A stretch of DNA of 33,179 bases from Desulfobulbaceae bacterium (GTDB taxonomy: Bacteria; Desulfobacterota; Desulfobulbia; Desulfobulbales; SURF-16). The position numbers and the translations under genes are program-made. The stretch is from the NCBI GenBank assembly GCA_003249165.1, contig QKJV01000483.1, positions 1-33,179 on the forward strand, written 5' to 3'. This document shows positions 7,374-15,783 of the stretch, piece by piece. The notes beneath the pieces are model-generated. The model had not been told where the DNA came from and made no database searches. It saw only the letters and a list, made by a program, of their open reading frames with translations. The number at the start of each line of letters is the position of its first letter. The stretch's first letter is position 1.

Positions 7374-9620
7374 ATGGCAAACAACAGAATTGAACTGAAT
7401 CTTCACAGACAGATCGCTGAACTTGGCGCCAAGGATATGGAAGTCTGCATGCAATGCGGTAATTGTGCAGCCTCCTGTCCTCTTTCCTCCAACGAGACAT
7501 CTTTCCCGAGAAAAATATACCGTTATCTGCAGCTCGGCTTAAAAGATAAAGTTCTCGAATCGCCTGAACCATGGCTCTGCTATTACTGCGGAGAATGCAA
7601 CACCGACTGCCCGAGAGGTGCAGAACCGGCTGAAACGATGATGGCCACCAGAAGATGGCTGACCACCCAGTATGACTGGACGGGGCTTGCCCAGAAATTT
7701 TACGCCAACCCGGTCTGGGAAGTAGGAGCATTTGCCCTTATCACCCTGACTGTCATGGCTATCTTTCTTCTCTTTCACGGCCCGGTGATAACAGACAGGG
7801 TGGAGCTTAATACATTTGCTCCTGCCCATTACGTGCATATCGGCGATGAAATCATGATTCTCATCGTCATGGGGCTTTTATTCTCCAACGCGTTCACCAT
7901 GTTTCGCAAGATCATGCAGGGAACCAAAGTTCCTCTGCATCTCTACCTCACGCAGGCGCCTGTATTCATCATCAATTATTTCACCCAGAAGCGGTGGCGT
8001 AAATGCGGCACCGGACGCTCAAGTGCCTGGTGGCGTCATATTTTTCTTTTCTCAGGCTGGGTGGCCATGGAAGTGCTGGTGATGATCTTTCTCACAGCCT
8101 TCCAGACAGATATTGTTCACCCCTTCTGGCATCCGACCAGAATCGTCGGGTATTATGCAACCCTTGCCCTGCTGTTCGGCTCCGGCACCATGCTCTATTC
8201 ACGGCTCTTTCTGAAAGAGGAAAACCTGCACCGTTATTCTGATTTCACAGATCTCTTTTTCCTGGGACAGATCTTCGTTATAGCGATCACCGGCATTGCC
8301 GTGCATATTACACGTCTTGCTGGCTGGCCGATGCTGACTTATTCCATCTACGTCTTCCATGTTGCCATCTGTGTTGCCATGCTGATGATTATGCTGCCGT
8401 TTGGTAAATTATCGCATCTTCTTTACCGGCCTCTGGCAATCTTTCTCTCAACCATAAAAGAGAAAGCCCAGACAGCATCGCTTTCATCACTGGCCACCAT
8501 TGAAGAGGCCATCGGCAACACCTTTCAAAGCTGCATGCAATGCGGAGCCTGTACAGCATCGTGCCCAATCAGCCGCAGTGCCTCTTTCAGTCCCCGCCAT
8601 ATCCTGCGGAGTCTGGCCATAGGTAAAGCAACCAATATCTCAGCCGATGTCGCCGCCTGGGAATGTACCACCTGTAATTCGTGCGTTGAAAGCTGCCCGC
8701 GGGGAATCCCGTTAAAAGACCTGATCCTGGCACTGCGTGAGCAGACAGTGAATACCGCTCTTGTTCCACAAACGGTCAACAAGGCATTAACAAGCCTTGA
8801 TTCGCGCCAGAACCCATGGCAGCAGAAGCAGAGCGAGAGGAAAAACTGGCATAGCAACAATCACATTGAACCCTATAACCCAGATCATGAATTTTGCCTC
8901 TTTACCTGCTGTTCCATCGTCTACGCTGAAGAAGGCTCCCATAACAAAGAATCGGGCACAGCCCTTGTCAATATTCTGAATAAGGCAGGAATCAATTTCG
9001 GTTCATTACATGATAAAGAGGGATGCTGCGGTGAACTTGCAGTCAACAGCGGCTTTGCAACTCTGCAGAACAAAATAGATTCGCGCAATACCAATGTGTT
9101 CCATGAAGCAGGGGTAAGAAAGCTTATTGCTTTCTCTCCGCACTGCTACAACGTGTACAAGAACAATAACAGCCAGACAGCTGAGATCATGGAAACACTT
9201 CATTACACCGAGCTTGTCAGCAGGAAAATATCAAGCGGTGAGCTTGTGCCGGTTAATGAAGTGAAGAAGAAAGTCACCTTTCACGACCCATGTTACCTCG
9301 GCCGCTACAATGCCATCTATGATGAGCCAAGACAGCTCATCAACTCGATTCCCGGTATCGATTTTGTCGAGATGCCGAATAACAGAGAGAGAAGCATCTG
9401 CTGCGGCGGTGGCGGCGGCGGAGTCTTCAAAGACAGCGGCAGTCCGTTCAGCAATGCTGCTCTTAGGCTGCAGGAAGCGATTCTGACCGGTGCCGATACG
9501 CTGGTTGTTGCCTGCCCGCATTGTATGCAGGTTTTCAGCAGGACTCTGGAAGAAGGAAATCTCAAGGGCAAAATCAAATTACAGGATCTTGCCGAACTGT
9601 TTTTTGAATCGATAAATTGA
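7374..9620 (+). CDS. Membrane Fe-S protein: QmoC-like half fused to HdrD/DsrK-like half
   Basis: This 748-residue protein has four parts. Residues 20-110 carry two HdrC-type [4Fe-4S] motifs (Cys25/28/31/35 and 69/72/75/79) followed by RRWLTTQYDWTG, a segment typical of QmoC. Residues about 115-358 hold five or six transmembrane helices like NarI/HdrE, with histidines (153, 155, 249, 253, 311, 329) that could bind b-type haem. Residues 380-445 carry two more clusters (Cys387/390/393/397 and 431/434/437/441). Residues 505-748 hold two CCG domains: Cys512/513, 551/552, 591 and Cys640, 677/678, 714/717. The first CCG domain has Ser at the first position of its last CxxC, as often seen in DsrK/HdrD relatives. 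Its likely role is electron transfer between quinone and the soluble Hdr module encoded downstream. GGAG at 7359-7362 supports the start. The domain order is observed; the direction of flow is inferred. Confidence 0.85.
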   Translation: MANNRIELNLHRQIAELGAKDMEVCMQCGNCAASCPLSSNETSFPRKIYRYLQLGLKDKVLESPEPWLCYYCGECNTDCPRGAEPAETMMATRRWLTTQYDWTGLAQKFYANPVWEVGAFALITLTVMAIFLLFHGPVITDRVELNTFAPAHYVHIGDEIMILIVMGLLFSNAFTMFRKIMQGTKVPLHLYLTQAPVFIINYFTQKRWRKCGTGRSSAWWRHIFLFSGWVAMEVLVMIFLTAFQTDIVHPFWHPTRIVGYYATLALLFGSGTMLYSRLFLKEENLHRYSDFTDLFFLGQIFVIAITGIAVHITRLAGWPMLTYSIYVFHVAICVAMLMIMLPFGKLSHLLYRPLAIFLSTIKEKAQTASLSSLATIEEAIGNTFQSCMQCGACTASCPISRSASFSPRHILRSLAIGKATNISADVAAWECTTCNSCVESCPRGIPLKDLILALREQTVNTALVPQTVNKALTSLDSRQNPWQQKQSERKNWHSNNHIEPYNPDHEFCLFTCCSIVYAEEGSHNKESGTALVNILNKAGINFGSLHDKEGCCGELAVNSGFATLQNKIDSRNTNVFHEAGVRKLIAFSPHCYNVYKNNNSQTAEIMETLHYTELVSRKISSGELVPVNEVKKKVTFHDPCYLGRYNAIYDEPRQLINSIPGIDFVEMPNNRERSICCGGGGGGVFKDSGSPFSNAALRLQEAILTGADTLVVACPHCMQVFSRTLEEGNLKGKIKLQDLAELFFESIN

Positions 9621-9683
9621 ACGGGGCGTACAAGATGAAAAGCAACCCGACAACTTGCCCAACAAATAGCAAGGAGCAAAACA

Positions 9684-10112
9684 ATGAGTGATTACGAGCC
9701 TAAGATAGTGGCCTTTTTCTGCAACTGGTGCACCTTTACCGCCGCAGATCTTGCTGGAACAAGCCGACTGGCCTACCCGCCCAACATGAAGATCATCCGT
9801 ATGATGTGCAGCGGCATGGTTGACCCCAAGTATGTCCTCAAGGCATTTCTCAACGGTGCTGACGGCGTGCTGATCGGCGGCTGCTGGCCGGGTGACTGTC
9901 ATTACATCAATGGCAATCTCAAGGCTAGAAGACGGGTTGCACTCCTTACCGAGCTCCTCAAACAATACGGTATCGGTGAAGACAGGCTCTGGCTGCGCTG
10001 GATTGCTGCAAGTGAGGGAACAATGCTTCAGGAAGTAGCTGTTGAGATGACGAAAAAGCTGAAAGAAATCGGCCCGAGTCCACTCAGCAAAAATCATCGT
10101 AAAGCAATCTGA
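9684..10112 (+). CDS. MvhD-like [2Fe-2S] electron-transfer subunit
   Basis: The 142-residue product matches the MvhD/FlpD family (hydrogenase iron-sulfur subunit), which carries one [2Fe-2S] cluster and passes electrons to the flavin of HdrA. The conserved cysteines are visible: Cys13 and Cys16 in FFCNWC, Cys42 in MMCSGMVDP, and Cys67 and Cys72 in GGCWPGDCHY. All are encoded as Cys; there is no in-frame TGA that would suggest selenocysteine. AAGGAG lies just before the ATG. It sits between the membrane fusion gene and the FrhB-like gene, in the same operon. In methanogens MvhD links a hydrogenase to HdrA; no hydrogenase is present here. Confidence 0.92.
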   Translation: MSDYEPKIVAFFCNWCTFTAADLAGTSRLAYPPNMKIIRMMCSGMVDPKYVLKAFLNGADGVLIGGCWPGDCHYINGNLKARRRVALLTELLKQYGIGEDRLWLRWIAASEGTMLQEVAVEMTKKLKEIGPSPLSKNHRKAI

Positions 10113-10126
10113 GAGGGAGAAGAACC

Positions 10127-11254
10127 ATGACAACATCTATTCAGGCATCGTATGCACAGGGTGAACTGAACACCCAGCTCGCCGGATTTTTCAGAAGCCT
10201 GCTCGAAAAAGGTGTGGTGGATGCACTTCTGCTCCCGGCCAAACAACCGCCTCACGGGGTTACCCAGACCCTGATCACCAACCCGGACAGTCTTCAACAC
10301 ATCGACCCTTTTGCACCGGTCGTTCCGCTCAATAGTGCAAAGCTGGTCAGTTCACTCACTGCCATGCCGCCTGCCGAAAAAATCGGCGTCGTCATTCGAT
10401 CCTGTGAACTCCGTGCTGTAATCGAGCTTGTAAAACTTAAACAGGCTACCACAGACAACCTGCTGATTATCACCATGGACTGTCTCGGCCGCTACGAAAA
10501 TACCGACTACCGTCAATTTTCAAAGACCTCCACAACTGAACAGTTTCTGGCCAATGCACTTGACGGCAACACCGCAGCAGACGGCTTTGACATAGTCAAT
10601 GCCTGTAAAATCTGTGAATTTCCGAATGTCAGCAACACCGACCTTCGCCTGGGCCCGATCGGCACCGGCAAAAATGCCTTCATCATAGAAGCTGTCAGTG
10701 ACCGCGGCAAAGACGCCCTTGAGAAGGTTGATATGGAATGCAAAGAGGTCCCTTCTGCAAGACAGGATGCTCTCGACAAGCTTGCTGCAAAAAGAGGAAC
10801 TGCAAGAGATGTTCTTTTTGCCGAATACCGCGGTCAGGCCAACTCCTTTGAGCTGCTTGAAGAAAAACTGGCAGGCTGCATCAACTGTTACAACTGTCGA
10901 GTCGCCTGTCCTGTCTGCTACTGTAAGGAATGTGTTTTTGTCACCGATACCTTCCGCCACAAGGGCGAACAATACATTGCCTGGGCGCAGAACAGTGACG
11001 CCCTCAAAATGCCCACGGACATGCTTTTCTACCACCTGACCCGCATGACCCATATGGCTACCTTCTGTGTCGGCTGCGGCCAGTGTACCTCCGCCTGTCC
11101 AAACGATATCGACCTCATGCCTCTCTTCAGAACGTCGGCACAGGTTTCACAGAATCGATTCAATTATGAAGCAGGCCGTGATGTGAATGAGAAACAGCCT
11201 CTGGCAGTTTTTGAATCGGACGAACTGGTCGAAGTTACCGGACAGGTAAAATAG
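10127..11254 (+). CDS. FrhB/FdhB-like Fe-S oxidoreductase subunit
   Basis: The 375-residue protein resembles the beta subunits of F420-reducing hydrogenase and formate dehydrogenase (FrhB/FdhB) that occur next to HdrA in several anaerobes. The N-terminal part has IGVVIRSCELRAVIEL (residues 86-101), a hallmark of the family. The C-terminal part holds a dense cysteine region (Cys251/254/257/261, then 264/266/269) and a second ferredoxin motif (Cys314/317/320/324, CVGCGQCTSACP). FrhB proteins bind FAD and exchange electrons with F420, NAD(P)H or ferredoxin, depending on the member. Here it is the best candidate for the soluble entry or exit point, replacing hydrogenase or FlxA. GGGAG precedes the ATG, and the next gene starts 9 bases after the stop. 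Confidence 0.82.
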   Translation: MTTSIQASYAQGELNTQLAGFFRSLLEKGVVDALLLPAKQPPHGVTQTLITNPDSLQHIDPFAPVVPLNSAKLVSSLTAMPPAEKIGVVIRSCELRAVIELVKLKQATTDNLLIITMDCLGRYENTDYRQFSKTSTTEQFLANALDGNTAADGFDIVNACKICEFPNVSNTDLRLGPIGTGKNAFIIEAVSDRGKDALEKVDMECKEVPSARQDALDKLAAKRGTARDVLFAEYRGQANSFELLEEKLAGCINCYNCRVACPVCYCKECVFVTDTFRHKGEQYIAWAQNSDALKMPTDMLFYHLTRMTHMATFCVGCGQCTSACPNDIDLMPLFRTSAQVSQNRFNYEAGRDVNEKQPLAVFESDELVEVTGQVK

Positions 11255-11263
11255 GAGCGTATC

Positions 11264-14200
11264 ATGCCAGAAACAAAACCAATAGGCCGGATCCTGGTCG
11301 CCGGTGCAGGTATTGCCGGAATCCGCTCAGCCATAGAGCTGGCAGAAACCGGATACAAGGTGCTGCTCATCGACTCAGCCCCTTATGTCGGCGGGATCCT
11401 GGCCAAACTTGATTACCAGTTCCCCACCGACCACTGCGGCATGTGCCGCATGCTGCCCATGGTAGGCCGTGAATACTCATCAGAATACTGCATGAGAAAA
11501 AGCCTCTACCATGAAAACATCGAGATCATGCCGTTTACCGAGATCAAATCGATTCAGGGAGAACCGGGAAAGTTCAGTGTCGAGCTCATCCAGAAAGCAA
11601 GATATGTCGATCCAGATCGCTGTAATGAGCTCGGAGGCTGTATTGAAGCCTGTCCGGTGGAAGTCGGCGATGAATTCAACCACGGACTGACAACACGAAA
11701 AGCGATCTTTCAGTCTGTGCCGCACAACAATCCGTCCATGCTGATGGTCGATATACAGTCATGCACCAAGTGCGGACGCTGCGTCGATATCTGTTATCTT
11801 GGGGCCATTGATCTTGAAGCACAGGATCAGATTATCAGCCGGGAAGTCAATTCATTAATTCTTGCCTCAGGAATCAAGCTCTACAACACCCGTGAGTTTG
11901 AAGACGCCAAATCTTACACGGCATCTCCAGACGTCGTATCTGCGCTCGCCTTTGAACGGATGATCAGCGGCACCGGCACCTATGACGGTTTCCAGATCCG
12001 CCGACCTTCTGACAATAAACCGGCAAAGAATATTGCCTGGATCCAGTGCATGGGTTCCAGGAATATACACCAGAAACGCGACTACTGTTCCTCTGTCTGC
12101 TGTATGTTTGCCCTGAAAGAGGCTGTGCTCGCCAAGGAAAAAGGCGGCAGAGACACCAAATCGACCATCTTCTATATGGATATGCGGACCTTCGGCAAAG
12201 GTTTCCAGCAATATCGCGAGAAGGCTGAAAATGAGCATGGTGTGCGGCTGGTCAGGTGCCGAGTTCAAGAGGTTACCAAAACCAGCGGCAATGATCTGCA
12301 GATCCGTTATTACGATCCGGGCTCCGACAGCTTTGAAATTGAAAATTTTGATCTGGTGGTTCTCTCAACCGGTCAGGTACCGTTTCAGGATCACAGGAAA
12401 TGGTCTGAAATAACCGGCTGTGAGCTCAATAGCCTGGGTCTGCTTGCAACCGAACAGTATTCCAAGACCAGACTGCTTAACAGCCCAGGCATCTTCATGT
12501 GCGGTTCGCTGATGGGTTTTACCGATATCAGTGAGGCCATGGCAAGCGGCATCGCAGCCGCCGGTGATACCACCAACTTTCTGCAGACCCTTGATGTAAG
12601 CACCATTGAAGATGAGGCCTTTGTCGAACCAGAGACTGAAACGAAAAAACCTGCACAGGTAGCAGTACTTATCTGCAAGTGCGGTGAGTTCTCAAGACCT
12701 GAAGGACTTGATATTGAGCTTCTCCTCTCAAGCCTGATGAAGCACCCCGGAGTCAAAACAGTTCAGATGATCGAATCAGTCTGTTCTGCTGGAGGACAGC
12801 AGGCAGCTCTGGATTTTCTTAAACAAACTGAATGCAACAGGCTTCTTCTCGGTGCCTGCCAGCCCTTCATGTATCGCCGTACCTTGAAAGATATCGCCAG
12901 AAAGGCAGGTTTCAATTCCTCTCTGGTACAGATTATCGACCTGCTCGGTATCTCAAGGCGTGGACTGCACAACTATTCTATGAAGGATTGGACCCTTCGT
13001 GCAATCTCGGAAATCAAGGCTGATCTTGAAGCCATAAAGCTGAAACCTGCGCTCAACATGCAGTCGCGCCCGATTATTCAAAAAGCCATGGTCGTGGGCG
13101 GCGGACCGGCCGGAATGCATGCGGCCCTCTCTCTTGCCGACAGAGGCGTCTCTGTCGAGCTGATTGAGAAGTCCCACGAGCTCGGCGGCTATGCAGGCAA
13201 TAGAATTGCGAAAACCATCGACGGGCTTACACCGATCAAAACCACCCAGGAGCTTAAACTCAAGGTCTTTGAACATACGATGATCGATGTACATCTTAAT
13301 ACCGTCGTTGAAAAGACCAGCGGTTCACTGGGCCATTTCGAATCAAAAATCACCAGTCTTGATGGTGAGAAATATGAATACCTCCATCACGGCGCAGTCA
13401 TTGTTACAACCGGCGGCAATGAAGGAAAAACAGACGAATATTCGTACAACGTCTCACCGCGGATTCTCACCCAGAGTGAATGTAAAACTGGCATAGAACA
13501 CGACACCCTTGACCTGGAGAACTGCAAAGACATCGTGATGATCCAGTGTGTCGGTTCACGGGAAAAGGGCAAGCGTGAATACTGCAGCCGGATATGCTGC
13601 ATGTGGGCGATTGCTAACGCCATCGCCATAAAAGAGAAAAATCCGGATATCCGTATTTTTATCCTCTACCGCGACATCATGACCTATGGCTTTCTTGAGC
13701 GCTATTACACACGGGCCAGAGAGCTTGGCATTCTCTTTGTCAGCTACACCCTTGATGACAAGCCCACCGTTGAAATAGTTGATGATACTCATCTTGTCAC
13801 CTTTACTGAATCGATCCTGAGGGAAAAGGTGACCATTGATGTCGATTATCTGATTCTCTCAACCGGTGTTGATCCAGCCGAAACCAACAAAGAGTTGGCT
13901 GGTGCCTTTGCCATACCGCTTGGCAATGACGGCTTCTTTGAAGAGGCAGATCCGAAATGGCGACCGGTCGAGTTCAGACAGCAGGGAGTTTTTCTTGCAG
14001 GAGCCGCCCACGCCCCGGTCCCTCTGCCGGATGTTCTGATGCAGGCAGAAGCCGCTGCCCAGCGGGCCTACAGCTATCTCTCGGCACAGGAACTGCTTAC
14101 GGCGCGGGTTGTTTCAACCGTGCGTGATTCGTTGTGTATCCGCTGCCAGCGCTGTGTTGCGGTTTGCCCGTATGAGGCTCGCTCCTATGATCCAGTCGAG

Positions 14201-14362
14201 CACAGGATTATCGTCGACAGCGCAGCTTGTCAGGGTTGCGGAATGTGTGCCGTGGCTTGCCGAAATAACGCAGCTGAAGTCCCGGGTTGGAGCGATCAGC
14301 AGACCCTGGCGGTTATCGACCAGAAACTGATGGACGATTTCAGCTTCACCACCAGTAAGTGA
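11264..14362 (+). CDS. HdrA-like flavoprotein with two fused HdrA modules
   Basis: At 1032 residues this is well above the roughly 650 of a single-module HdrA and contains two flavin modules. Module 1: FAD motif GAGIAG (14-19), a ferredoxin motif at 120-130, a complete one at Cys167/170/173/177, and the HdrA-specific cysteines 262, 275, 279 and 280. A linker (465-570) contains CKCGE and GACQPF segments. Module 2: FAD motif GGGPAG (612-617), HdrA-type cysteines 762, 774, 778 and 779, and two complete ferredoxin motifs at the C terminus (958/961/964/968 and 989/992/995/999). HdrA is the flavin-based bifurcation site in characterised complexes. In the first ferredoxin motif the second Cys is Leu123 (CNELGGCIEACP), so one cluster ligand is missing. 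It lies between the FrhB-like gene and hdrC. Confidence 0.93.
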   Translation: MPETKPIGRILVAGAGIAGIRSAIELAETGYKVLLIDSAPYVGGILAKLDYQFPTDHCGMCRMLPMVGREYSSEYCMRKSLYHENIEIMPFTEIKSIQGEPGKFSVELIQKARYVDPDRCNELGGCIEACPVEVGDEFNHGLTTRKAIFQSVPHNNPSMLMVDIQSCTKCGRCVDICYLGAIDLEAQDQIISREVNSLILASGIKLYNTREFEDAKSYTASPDVVSALAFERMISGTGTYDGFQIRRPSDNKPAKNIAWIQCMGSRNIHQKRDYCSSVCCMFALKEAVLAKEKGGRDTKSTIFYMDMRTFGKGFQQYREKAENEHGVRLVRCRVQEVTKTSGNDLQIRYYDPGSDSFEIENFDLVVLSTGQVPFQDHRKWSEITGCELNSLGLLATEQYSKTRLLNSPGIFMCGSLMGFTDISEAMASGIAAAGDTTNFLQTLDVSTIEDEAFVEPETETKKPAQVAVLICKCGEFSRPEGLDIELLLSSLMKHPGVKTVQMIESVCSAGGQQAALDFLKQTECNRLLLGACQPFMYRRTLKDIARKAGFNSSLVQIIDLLGISRRGLHNYSMKDWTLRAISEIKADLEAIKLKPALNMQSRPIIQKAMVVGGGPAGMHAALSLADRGVSVELIEKSHELGGYAGNRIAKTIDGLTPIKTTQELKLKVFEHTMIDVHLNTVVEKTSGSLGHFESKITSLDGEKYEYLHHGAVIVTTGGNEGKTDEYSYNVSPRILTQSECKTGIEHDTLDLENCKDIVMIQCVGSREKGKREYCSRICCMWAIANAIAIKEKNPDIRIFILYRDIMTYGFLERYYTRARELGILFVSYTLDDKPTVEIVDDTHLVTFTESILREKVTIDVDYLILSTGVDPAETNKELAGAFAIPLGNDGFFEEADPKWRPVEFRQQGVFLAGAAHAPVPLPDVLMQAEAAAQRAYSYLSAQELLTARVVSTVRDSLCIRCQRCVAVCPYEARSYDPVEHRIIVDSAACQGCGMCAVACRNNAAEVPGWSDQQTLAVIDQKLMDDFSFTTSK

Positions 14363-14369
14363 GGAAACA

Positions 14370-14873
14370 ATGGATTTACAAAACGGTGCAATAAAAGATC
14401 TCTGGAAAGACATCTATAATACTGGTGATCTGCAACATTGCTATAACTGTTCAACCTGTCTTGCCGGCTGCCCTGCCTCCTATGGCGACCCGCCGCTGAT
14501 GGTGAGAAACCTTGCAAGAAAAGTGCTGCTCGGCCTTGAAGAGGAACTCTTTGAAGATGATACTCCATGGGCATGTGTTTCCTGCTCGCGCTGTGAAGAA
14601 ATGTGCCCGATGGACGTCAAACCTTTTGAGCTCATTCTCTCTGTCCGGATGTGGCAGGCAACCAACGACGAGACCAGGGTTCCGCCATCGATTGTTGATA
14701 TCTATAAACGCGGCTACACCCAGGCTGCCGGGGCCAACCAGGAGCTTCGTGACAGCCTTGGTCTTCCTGAACTGCCGGTGATCACCAAAAATCCTGAACA
14801 GTTGAAAATGTTTCAGGAAATGTTGATGAAAACGCCGGTAGTCAGTGCAAACGATTATATGTTCGGAGGCTGA
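14370..14873 (+). CDS. HdrC-like [4Fe-4S] protein
   Basis: The 167-residue protein has the size and motifs of HdrC, which relays electrons from HdrA to HdrB through two [4Fe-4S] clusters. The motifs are complete: Cys24/27/30/34 (CYNCSTCLAGCP) and Cys69/72/75/79 (CVSCSRCEEMCP) followed by the usual MDVKPFEL. The gene starts 7 bases after hdrA, with GAGG before the ATG, and precedes hdrB, the standard order C-B. The N-terminal Fe-S region of the membrane fusion at 7374 is a second HdrC-type domain in the same operon. Confidence 0.92.
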   Translation: MDLQNGAIKDLWKDIYNTGDLQHCYNCSTCLAGCPASYGDPPLMVRNLARKVLLGLEEELFEDDTPWACVSCSRCEEMCPMDVKPFELILSVRMWQATNDETRVPPSIVDIYKRGYTQAAGANQELRDSLGLPELPVITKNPEQLKMFQEMLMKTPVVSANDYMFGG

Positions 14874-14898
14874 GCCTCCACCGCCTTAAGGAACTATT

Positions 14899-15783
14899 AT
14901 GGAACTCTGTCTTTTCCTCGGATGCAACACCCCTGCCATTCGCCCTGATGTGGAGCGTGCAATACGCTGCTCCATGCCAGCCCTTGGTGTTGATCTGGTC
15001 GATGCCGACAACTATGTCTGTTGCCCTGCGTTTGGTTCTTTTCCATCGACAGATCAGGATTCATGGCTTGCCACCAGCGGCTGGAATCTTTCCATCGCTG
15101 AGCAGAAAAAATGTGACATGCTGGTACAATGTGGCTCCTGCTACAGCTCGCTGCGCATGGGAAGGAACCATATTGTCGAACACGAAGAAACTAAAAACCG
15201 CGTCAACGAACTGCTTGAGCCGACCGGCAGAAGCGTTACCGGATCTAGCAATGTGCGGCATGTCTCGGAGGTGCTGTTCAAGGAAGTCACACCGGAAAAA
15301 ATCAACAACACAATTTCAAAAGATCTTAAAGGACTACACGGCATTGTGCAATACCCCTGTCATACCCTTTATCCCAGTGAAGTTGTCGGCTTTGAGAAAT
15401 CTTCACGCCAGCCGGAAGGATTGAAAAAACTGGTTGAAGCCCTCGGCGCCGAAGTTGACGGCTATTCTCGTGAGATGCAATGCTGCGGCGGTGCCGGAGG
15501 ATTTATGAAGAGCACGCCGGAGCAGGCGATAGAATTTGCCAAAATGAAATTTGATGCCATCCTGGAAGAGACACAGGGGCAGTTTATTGCTGTCTCCTGC
15601 ATCACCTGCCTCATGCATATGGAAAACGTCCAGAATACGCTGAATAAGCGCCTGGGGGAAGAAAAATACAAGATACCGATCTTTGACTACAACCAGCTGC
15701 TGGCCCTTTGCCTCGGCAACGATCCAGCCCAGGTCGCCTCGATCTGCAACGTTTCCAGGGACTCGATTCTGGAACGGTTTTAG
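14899..15783 (+). CDS. HdrB-like subunit with two CCG domains
   Basis: The 294-residue product is a complete HdrB, the subunit that carries the two unusual non-cubane [4Fe-4S] clusters and reduces disulfides in methanogens. Both CCG motifs are present: Cys9, Cys41/42, Cys78/81 (spacings 31 and 35) and Cys154, Cys195/196, Cys234/237 (spacings 40 and 37). The native substrate in bacteria is unknown; a DsrC-like trisulfide or small thiol is a common suggestion for sulfate reducers. AAGGA precedes the ATG. Its TAG stop overlaps the TAA stop of the convergent glycerol kinase gene within the four bases TTAG, leaving no room for a terminator between them. Confidence 0.93.
   Translation: MELCLFLGCNTPAIRPDVERAIRCSMPALGVDLVDADNYVCCPAFGSFPSTDQDSWLATSGWNLSIAEQKKCDMLVQCGSCYSSLRMGRNHIVEHEETKNRVNELLEPTGRSVTGSSNVRHVSEVLFKEVTPEKINNTISKDLKGLHGIVQYPCHTLYPSEVVGFEKSSRQPEGLKKLVEALGAEVDGYSREMQCCGGAGGFMKSTPEQAIEFAKMKFDAILEETQGQFIAVSCITCLMHMENVQNTLNKRLGEEKYKIPIFDYNQLLALCLGNDPAQVASICNVSRDSILERF

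Noticed and set aside
9579-10136. 185-codon minus-strand frame
   Set aside because: It is the antisense shadow of the mvhD-like gene and the end of the membrane fusion gene; no ribosome site or recognisable domain.
10520-11053. 177-codon minus-strand frame
   Set aside because: Lies wholly inside the FrhB-like gene, whose cysteine motifs are clear; shadow.
9684-15783. Selenocysteine use in Hdr-type subunits
   Set aside because: All expected cysteines are encoded by TGT or TGC and no frame is broken by an in-frame TGA.
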